Of a stretch of 64,000 nucleotides of DNA, positions 55,343-64,000 are shown piece after piece (the stretch's first letter is position 1; each line of letters starts with the position of its first letter). The notes below the pieces were generated by a model that saw only the letters and a program-made list of their open reading frames with translations, ran no database searches and was not told where the DNA came from. The position numbers were made by a program, and so were the translations under genes. Origin of the DNA: Bostrychus sinensis (lineage: Eukaryota; Chordata; Actinopteri; Gobiiformes; Eleotridae); assembly GCA_020698575.1 (NCBI GenBank), contig CM036247.1, forward strand, positions 30,542,431 to 30,606,430, in the 5' to 3' direction.

Positions 55343-58300
55343 CTGAACCCAAAGCACTGCATGAGGGCCCAGGTGACACCAGCTGAACTCAGACTCTAAT
55401 TATTGATAATAAATATCTATGAACGTGAACAGACCACCAAGGCAATAACCCAATCTTGCAATGGTAAAGATATAGTGCCCAGATCTACAATTAGAACCAG
55501 GCTGCTATATCCAGGATGCTATATCCTCCTATATATTGCAAAGGTCTGCACCAAAAAGTAATTTTTGTTCCTTTATTGACTCCCACTTTAACTGAAGTAA
55601 CAACTAGAATATCCTTTAAAAAAATCCTTTCCTGAAACACGTAGTCAAAATTCCACCATTTCTTTGAATTATCTAGTTAACTGGAAAAAACAACCACCTT
55701 GGAAGAGGTGACAAATGTTAAAATACATACAAACCATGAAATCTATGGAAAGATATTCTCATTTTTATATAACTTTAGCATGAGATGGCAGCAATGTACA
55801 AATTGTACAAAGTTCTGCAAGTTGAAAAAGTGTAGTAGAAATAAAAGGAGTGTTTTGAAAGTGATACCCAGCCCACTTTGTACTGTATAAAAAGTGTGAA
55901 TTTAGTCACAAACCAGTGTGACTGAAAACACAGGAAATGACAGTTTGTCAGGGAATGGCTGTCCTGCTACATGACAATGTAATGCCTACAAACAGTCCCC
56001 CTATAAATAAAGAGGTTTAACAGGCAAGGCTTTTGCTTGGTGTAATATCTGTAATACAGCAACACTTTACAGTCAGAAGAAAGAACAAAAACTGAATGAA
56101 TGACAGTATGTTGATAGAAACTTTACTTTAACCCCCTTCACTTGTATACTTTAGTCCAAACAGGGTAATGATGGATGGATGGATGAAACTGATGCCCACT
56201 GGCCAAAAGTTCCTATAAAACCATCCTCAGGCCTAGATCACTGATCGTTACCGTCATATTCAGAGTTTTATTGGACAGTTAAAGAATGCTTGTAGGCCGA
56301 GCACACATGTTAACATTTTAATGTAACAAAGCCAGCTTGTCTGCCCATGTGGAACTTTCCTTCCAGCCTTCATTGTTAAGTGTTGGGTGAGTCACTGCAT
56401 CCAAAAGCTGTTGGGCCACTGTCCAAGTGATGCCATCAACGAGCCGTGGACAACCTTCAGGGAATCCCTGTGTAAACAGAGTCTAAGAAGCTGGAGAAGA
56501 GAAGATGCATTGATAATGTAGAGCCTTATAACGAATACACAGCGTGCCATACGCCCCCTAGACACATGTAGCATAAGGCCTAACACACTCGCCACTGAGG
56601 GGCGGACAGCTATGTGACCTTCCTCTACATTTGTCTGTGCTGTTTGTACGCAAAGCCTACTGCATTGTCCTGCTTTGACAAGCCTCTTTGTAATGTACAC
56701 ATCATGCACTCAGCAGGGTTATCTTACGCGCAACACTCAGTTACTTCAGTAAAAGCTTCAAATGTCTACAGAAATCAATGCTTAAATTGTTTCTGTGCAT
56801 TTTCTTGACGGTTTATCAAATACATTAATATAATTTAAAAAATTACACAACAGAAAATGACATCCCAGTAATCTGTTATGTCTACATGTACCTGTAGGGG
56901 GAGTTGTGAGCACTACAGTGGTCAGTTTGCATTCTGAATGCTGTTGACAGGATTTTGTTTGTTGTAGCTATTGAGCATTACATTTACATAATCACAGCAC
57001 AGACTGATTTCAGTGAGCCATATTTGGCCCCATGCTAAACATTGTTTTGTGTTAGCAGCTTAAACGCTAGCCCCTGATAGTGACACCCCTGTTTACTCCC
57101 TTGCTGAAAGTGAAAAGTTTGCGAGTGGAGCAGAAAACCTTTACATAATTACATTCTAACATTTAACAATTACCAAAAGACGAAACCAGCAGTTGTGAAG
57201 CTTGATGCATGGCATTTGTCAATCCAAGCATGACGCAATATTTTTACACTTAGTTTTGGCAATAAAATGTATAAAACACCAGGAGAGCCTTGATGTTTTA
57301 TACATACCACTGACCAGAGCGCCCTAGATACAATTCTCAGCTTGGGTAGATTTTTGTCTCTCTCCCCCGTCTCTGTCAGTATACTGTTAGTCTCCAATAA
57401 AGTCAAAAAGCCTTTATTCAATTAGTGTATAAAATCAGTAACTCCCAACTGGTGGGTTAGGAACCAAAAGTAGGTCACAGGGGGCTTGAATTCAGTTTAA
57501 TGTTCAGCTCATTTGAAGTCTAAATATTTAAGTACATCAAATTTTAAAATGCATATGCCATAAAATTTGTAGTGAAAAGGTTATAAAAAGTGGATCACAA
57601 TAAAATTATACAATAATAGAAATAAAACTGGGTGCCACATTTAGACTAGTTGAAAATCCTTCAGTTCATGTCGCTGGTGTGTAAAAGTGTGACTAGCTGG
57701 ACAAAATCTGCATTACTAAACAGAATATTTGTCCTTCCTTTTGCTCACTCAAAGGCTCAGATTCTAATATCTCAGTTAATCAGACTTTAGCTCTGTTACT
57801 TATTCCTCCTCACGCTTCAGGGATGCAGATGCTTTCTGAACAATCAGCTCTGCTAAATCAGGCCGTGACACCTTTTATGACTCATTTCATTTGAAATGTG
57901 AAATTACCCACATAAACAATCTCCTGTGCCAACAAGAACACTTTCATTGTCAATATGAGTACACAAAAGCTCAGGAGAGAATAGGAAGCTTTATACAAAT
58001 CACTGGCCATTGTGCAAAGCAGAAAGTGGAGGAATTTTTCCGGAACAGGCCTTGCTCACAGCTTGAGCTTTGCTGTTTGCCTGTGACGCGAGTTGGTCCA
58101 CCACAAGCTTAGGCCCCCATGAAAATACTCAGAGGAGCAGATGGTCTTAAAACATGACTGCTCAACCTCCCACACATGGCGCACAGAGCTGTGATAAGCC
58201 CAGTTCTCCACATACACACACATAGGTACAAACACAAACAGCCAGTTATGCCAGTATCCAGTCACACAGTCTGTCCAAGTGTAGCACACAGAGCCGGCTC

Positions 58301-61002
58301 CAGGAAAACATACAAACACATCACATCCCAGAAAAATAAAATCACTGCTGCAACTCACCGACTACAAGAATTTTGAAGTAACCAGCTAGCAAATGGATCA
58401 AATACTGTATTTCTGACTAGTGGTTACTAACTGAACTGCAGTATGAGTGTATGCCCCTGAAGCTCATTTACCTCCCTTGAGCCTGTGAGGACAGTTCTCC
58501 TGCCCTGTGACACATGCACCAAAAGCTGCAACTTCATACATGTCAGGAGATAGTTTACAGAGCAGTGAGGGATGGACAGACCTGGGAACAGACAAATGAG
58601 CCAACTCAGGAGGTTGGTTGTAACAGCCAGTTTATAGTATTACATCTTATCAGTAATCACAGTAAGTCTTTCTAAAAACTTACAGATAACTGAACTTTAC
58701 ATATAAATGCGTCAGTTTTTTATGCCATTTTTACAGACTTGTCCTTAACCTGAATATAACAAATTTGCCTTGTCGCGTTCTAATAAAAACCATTTTCTTC
58801 ATAACCTTAGGAAAATCTACAGGAACCCACACTAATAAATCTGACGAGAAATGACCCGGTGAGCTGCCTAAGCTACATTGTTGGGATGCAGCACTGCTTA
58901 TTACCATCACTAAAGCATTTACGTATTTGCTTGTTTTAAATATAATGATCTAAATCTGTATTTTCCAACCGTTTTTCATTGGATCGTTGTTTTGAAAGAC
59001 TATATGATGGTGAGCTAACAGCCTTTTTCCCATTAATGCTATTTTGGTCATTTGTTACCTTTATGTATACTTAGCAGGGTGTTGTTCATTGTTTCCTATG
59101 GACTACAACATTATTTTGATCTACATTTTAACTTGTGGTAAATTACTTGGTGACCCAAATCATTTTTTGGCACCTCAGTTTTGGGTCCCAGCTGTCGACT
59201 AGTATTTGGTAACCAAATCTAAATAAAGACACAAGGCATGCAAGACTAATACTGGTCTTTGTATATCAAAAAGTATGGTGCTTTCTATCTTCCACTGTAA
59301 GGAGTATCTGCCTATAGCAGGTTTAGTGGAACAGATCAGCGACTTACGGCTGTGGTTTGTGCCTGACAGTCCCCAGTGGGCAGATGGTAAACCACAGGCC
59401 CTCTCTCATACACCACTCTCCTTCCGCTCTGAACAAAAGGGGGCAAGAAACAGAGCTGTCACAGGTTCAGCAGAAAAGCACTGTCCTGAAGGTTATAAAG
59501 GCCTCATTGGAAATTAATGGACAAATGATACAAGCTAAATCCATGCATTTGGAATATGTGTTGTTTTCTAGATAAAGTGAGAAGAGAATTAAATGGAGCA
59601 GGGGATACTGTGAGTAAATATTAGGCAGAAGACTAGAAAAACATACAACTATGTTCATTATTGAGATAATAGCATAACCACAGTCAAGGTTTGATTAAAG
59701 GATGTTTGTTTTTTTATTGGCTATTTAGATACATCTGATTATGAAGAGAATCAGTCTAAAAATTAAATGCATAAAGTGGAACAACGTGAAAAGTAGTTAC
59801 ATATTGGTAAAGCATCCGAAAGGATTGTTTAATGCTAAAAGTTAAAGAAAGACTGATCCAGTGTACAACAAAAGGCTCTTTGAGTGCCCAGTCAGTATGT
59901 TTGAAGATAAAAACTCAGACCTGGACCTGATCTTGTATTTCAGTGGCAAATGCTCTAACCATTGAGTGACAAAGTCACAAGATTTTCTACATTTCTAGAT
60001 TTCTACATCTTTTTTTTTACCAACCCCTTGTGGCTGTAGTTATTATTTGTGGCAATGTTATGGCATAATTGCAAAAAATCCTGGATGCAAACAGTATTTG
60101 GCATCCACGACAACATTCCTGAAAATGTCACCAAAGTTCCACCATGGAACAGAATAATAGAAATCTTCATAAGTGCAGTATACTAATTGTCTGTGCATGC
60201 AGTTCTTGTCTTCCTTCATGTGTGTTTGGATGGAGTCTCTGGCCAGAAGACACACATTTGAATGTTACAGTGTCCAGTGATTGTTGGCAGGGCTCTTAGC
60301 AACCCGTGCTAACACATACTTACTCATGTGTACACGCTTACACATCATTATAGCACATTGCTCATGCATGCATTCATCAACACGCCAACACGCAGTTTTC
60401 ATTTCATTTCTCAGAAAAGACTCATTGACTTTGTGTAGCCCCCTGCATTGCAAGCACTAAAGCTGCAGTGTTCTTAATGCCAAGTGGTGCTTTAAGTACA
60501 AGTTTTCACATGTATAAAACAGACTTCATTACCAGTGACTCATGCAAACTGATGGACTGACACTCACAGACTGAAGAGGGTTGACCTTCAGCAAAACTGT
60601 CGGTATAACAACAAGGCTATTTGTAATTTTGACATTCAAGCATCATCATCAGGTGGACATACTGGACAAGGTGAACAAATGGGAGGAGAAAACAAATTTA
60701 AATCAATGGAATTAACAAACTTTAAAGCAACACCAAGTTATTAAGTCCTCTAAAGGGCTACAACTTGAATGTGTAATAAGGGCACATTGAGGCTGAAATA
60801 TAATCTGTACATTGTAAAACCAAATAATGAATCTTACTAAAATAAGTTAGGTGCACTTACTGTTAAATAGTTAGTTACTTATACCAAATGTATTAAATAA
60901 ACTCAAAACAAGTTAATTTGTATTATTATAAATACAGTAAAATCAACAATATTAACAATATACGGTCTGATAATAATCTTGTTTACACAATTATCAAAGC
61001 CA

Positions 61003-61490
61003 ACTTAAAGGTCCCCTATTATGCGAAATCAACTTTTTTTTTTTTTTTTTAACCATGTTATAATGTTTCCACCTCAAAAACATACCTGGAGTAGTATTTT
61101 GTTTAATTTATGCATGTTTGAGTAGTCCTGGTTTGCTGAGCCTGTCCTCTTTCAAGAGCACTATGTAGACACGTGAAACCAGGAAGTGCTCCTGCGTGTT
61201 TCTCATACACTGTCACCAGACTAAATCTGATCATTACAGCACTTAAATTGCTGTCACTATGAAGCAGTCAGTTCATTTATCTATGTTAGCATCATGTTGC
61301 TAATAGCTGCGCTAACTAGCCATTTTATGCTCTTTTTATCCAGCACTGTTGCCACTGGGGGGCACCTAATCCTAGCTCTCTCTCCAAAGTCAAAGTAACA
61401 GCTCCTACAAAGAAAACGTTTTCCATACATATACATTACCTTAATGCAAAGGTGTCCAAAATTATTTCAAAAAGTAATATAGATAGTAAT
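61003..61490. mobile_element. MITE of the TTTAAAGG family, opposite orientation
   Basis: AAAGGTCCCCTATTATGCGA opens the copy. Inside it, AACATACCTGGAGTAGTATT and AACCAGGAAGTGCTCCTGCG match inverted words in 10749-12001 (for example GAGCACTTCCTGGTTTCATG). The far end near 61490 is degraded. Confidence 0.6.
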
Positions 61491-62288
61491 TTAAAATTTG
61501 TTATAATTCATAAATAGTAAATAAAAAGGATTGTAAAAACATGCATAATCTTGTCATAATAATTTGTAGGCAAAGATAAAGTAATTGGATGAACCTAAAT
61601 AATCAGAGTTATGACATTTAAATGATTTAGGCCACTGGTTTCCTCAGTGTATTTAAGTTAAATTAACTTGAGTTGAGTTTTACAGTGTTGAAAATAAAAG
61701 CTTAAGAGGTCAAGGCTTTTTAAAAGGTTGAAAATGTTCAGCTTATCCTGGAAGCTTTGGCTAGGATAAAAAAATGGTTTTGGAGTACCAATTGGCTGAT
61801 TGGTCTATATGGCTTGTTAACATTTAATTAATGGCAACAAATTACAAAAAAATAATAATAATGCAGCTTTAAGGTATATGTAAGTAATATTACAATTAAA
61901 TTGTAATTATTTAAATGCAAAGTCACTGTTCACCAACATTTGCTCTGGCTTTTCAATGATTGTGCATAATGTGCATAACAGGTGAAAATGTAGTAGCCTT
62001 TTGAGACATCTGTATGGTTTGTGCCAGTGCATAAGTTGTTTACAATGCATCTAAAGTAATATTACAACATGGCCATAGCAGATAAAGAAGTAAAACCAAT
62101 TAAAAAACAAAAGTAGTAAAATAATGTAGAAAAAATTACTTTTGTTCAGTAAATAGTGGCAATACAGTGATCAGAGATAAAATTAGGTCACACAATCAGA
62201 GCAGTTGGCAAATGCTGTTCCAGAACGCCATTCCCAAGAGTAAAAAAATAAGGCATAGTGAATAATGACGTCCCAGCACGGCCCTCAC

Positions 62289-62527
62289 CTGTAGGGTCTC
62301 TCCTGACCTCTGATCTTTGAGCAGCTCCTGTCCCAGGCAGCAGTTCCCCTCTGAACGTCACGCTCCAAGACCTTTGTCCACTCTCTGTACCAAGCCCCAG
62401 CGGTGTGGAGCACTCCCCTCCTTCCGCGGCCATCTTCATCATCAGGCTCCTCTTCTTCACCCCTTACCCCCTCCCACACAGGACCAGCCCTCAGTGCAGT
62501 GGCATTGTTCTCCGGGGCCTCAGCCAT
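62289..62527 (-). CDS. First coding exon of an unidentified gene
   Basis: ATG at 62527 begins a 239-base frame that ends at a good donor, CTACAG|GTGAGG, in phase 2. The protein starts MAEAPENNATALRAGPVWEG, has an acidic stretch (GEEEEPDDEDGRGRR) and then AWYREWTKVLERDVQRG and a basic end. The block is GC-rich compared with its flanks, as for a vertebrate first exon. The strand is the same as mag. I do not recognise the family. The rest would lie at lower coordinates, and only one candidate exon (55244-55342) is seen. Confidence 0.55.
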
Positions 62528-62859
62528 TCATAAATACACCGGGGCCACAAAGGGCCATAGTGTTCGCCCCTGCAAATATGGGCGAGGCTTTGAGCTGCTG
62601 CTGGTTCTGCAGTGCTGGATGGAACTGGGCAGATTTGTTCACTTTGGACTCATGGAGGGCACTTTTTCTGTTGTTGTGAGAGGCTAACAGAGGGCAGGAA
62701 GTGACTTGTGCGGTTAAAAATGAAAATAAGACCAGTGTTTGAGAAAGCGTAGGGTTCCTAATCCTAGTCTTTGGGCCCAAATAAAACCAAAACTGTGAAT
62801 GTATTGACCAAATCAAGCACCTTAGCAACGTGTTTAAGTCCATACTTCTTTCACACCGA

Positions 62860-63165
62860 CTAACTTCATGTTATCTCCTCGTTGGTCCTCCTCTAGGCCT
62901 CTTGCTGACCTTAACATCTTGGTACCCATAAATTCACAACTCATCTTCTCTGTATGTTCAAAACATCACAATCTGGCCTCTCTGACTTTATCTCCAACAT
63001 CATCTAATATAACCTATTCCTGTCTCCACACCATACAACACTGCTGGTCTTGTAAACCTTCTTTTCTTTTCAAACTTGCTTCACACACCTCTTTACCACA
63101 ATCTTTGTTGCTCTTGATTGTTGACCCAGTACTTAAATCCGGCACCGTTTTTACCTTCTTCAACT
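62860..63165 (-). mobile_element. LINE-like fragment, low certainty
   Basis: The plus-strand words CTCTAGGCCTCTTGCTGACC, AACATCTTGGTACCCATAAA and ATGTTCAAAACATCACAATC resemble the antisense of a fish non-LTR reverse transcriptase gene. Frames are too broken to read. Confidence 0.35.
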
Positions 63166-63204
63166 TCTTTTAGATACTATAATGCATGCCGAATACGTGG
63201 CAAT

Positions 63205-63510
63205 CACTGAGATGACACTTACTTGTGGCATTCTTTCTACAATGGAAACCAAATATTTCTGGTGTTGCTTTGGTTTTACTCTTCCGTCCAGTTCCTTCCA
63301 AGCCAACTAAATAGAGTCTAGAGACTGTGAAGGCCTCTCCATGTTTTTAGCCTCACCATCTTGTTCTGGCAGAGCTTGGACTTGTGTTTTGTGTCATTAT
63401 GTTTTTGTATGAACCCCTGACCCACTAGGCACACACCAGAGATTATTGCATGGTGGTGCAGAATGCTGTGGGAGCCATCATGGTTCAGGGTGCGTTTCAC
63501 TCTGAACAAG
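63205..63510 (-). mobile_element. Tc1-like transposase relic
   Basis: On the minus strand HNDTKHKSKLCQNK is the degraded form of the Tc1 transposase motif with the second catalytic Asp. About 110 bases later a piece like WLGRNWTEE recalls the Tc1 C-terminus, but the third motif is not readable. Several frame breaks make it dead. Confidence 0.6.
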
Positions 63511-64000
63511 CTATTAAAAAAAAAGCTTTTTTTTGTATAACTTTAGTACATTATTTTTCAGTTTTGGATAACCTTAACCTTATCTTTTTATTAACCTCTG
63601 GCAGTTCAGTTACCTTTGCACAATTTCAAGCTCAACTCGAGCTGCTTAAATTTTGATAAAAATTGTGGTGTTATAAAACTTTTGTTGTGTATTCTAAATG
63701 GTTAACACGTTGAGTTAAAGCCCTGAAAATGTTGAATGCTGAAAAAAAAACTGATGAAAAGTTGTGGAAGGCCGTAAGGCTAAGCTCACAGTACATTTAT
63801 TTACGGGGCTGTATGTAACTGATTTTATGGCGATACTAGAGGCTTAAGCCTAAGTGATCAAGGCCTACATTTCTACAAGATAACAAAATACACACATCAT
63901 ATTTGTCTCATCATAAACAACCACTGATTTTGGAATGCAGCAGAAATCTAGGAAGTCATACTAGCTTTGTTTTCAAGAATCTATACTTTTTTTTATCTAT

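Larger units (their letters stand above)
49346..62288. other. Gene-poor region with repeats
   Basis: Apart from the elements and possible exons listed inside it, I find no gene here. Most of it may be introns of the minus-strand gene that starts at 62527. 54000-55000 and 56000-61000 hold no recognisable coding exon or element ends except those listed. Long open frames here are short, AT-driven and without family likeness. Confidence 0.45.

Noticed and set aside
62317..62687. Plus-strand frames of 94-120 codons
   Set aside because: They lie antisense to the GC-rich first exon at 62289-62527, which has the better start and donor.

Overview
The window is vertebrate nuclear DNA, almost certainly from a teleost fish. 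Genes are split by GT/AG introns, immunoglobulin (Ig) domains sit one per exon with phase-1 boundaries, and the spacers are full of fish-type repeats (V-SINE-like tRNA SINEs, L2/CR1-like LINE tails, Tc1/mariner relics, many short inverted-repeat elements). All convincing host genes lie on the minus strand. The exon models below were assembled by eye from splice sites and reading phase.

Layout. Positions 1-1779 hold no gene, apart from an NRF1-type motif at 671-682. At 1780-5873 on the plus strand lies a decayed, multi-exon transposon gene with integrase, Ulp1-type protease and PHD finger segments, the architecture of Ginger-type DNA transposons. At 7929-29402 there is a tandem array of CD22/Siglec-like receptor genes: gene A (7929-10518), gene B (13091-19451), a truncated relic C (20446-20952) and gene D (22491-29402). 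At 33377-47496 lies mag (myelin-associated glycoprotein, Siglec-4). Its nine coding exons total 627 codons including the stop, matching the 626 residues of human MAG. A possible mag 5' untranslated exon ends at 49230. From about 49.4 kb to the end the sequence is mostly repeats. It holds one good first coding exon of an unidentified minus-strand gene (62289-62527) and one further possible exon (55244-55342).

How the genes fit together. In mammals MAG and CD22 are neighbours, so this looks like the fish version of that locus, with the CD22-like side expanded into an array. mag should act at the myelin membrane, and the CD22-like genes encode probable leukocyte receptors. The array shows patchy evolution. 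The ligand-binding V exons are divergent and only gene A keeps the arginine that aligns with the sialic-acid-binding position. The second C2 exons are almost identical between genes. Gene B has an extra C2 exon, and gene D has lost the canonical ITIM that A and B keep.

Most notable points: a one-base insertion that breaks the mag V exon; a 53-bp foldback with a hammerhead-ribozyme-like core and a 10-bp target duplication in an intron of gene A; the Ginger-like integrase/Ulp1/PHD relic; and several cases of one inverted-repeat element nested inside another.
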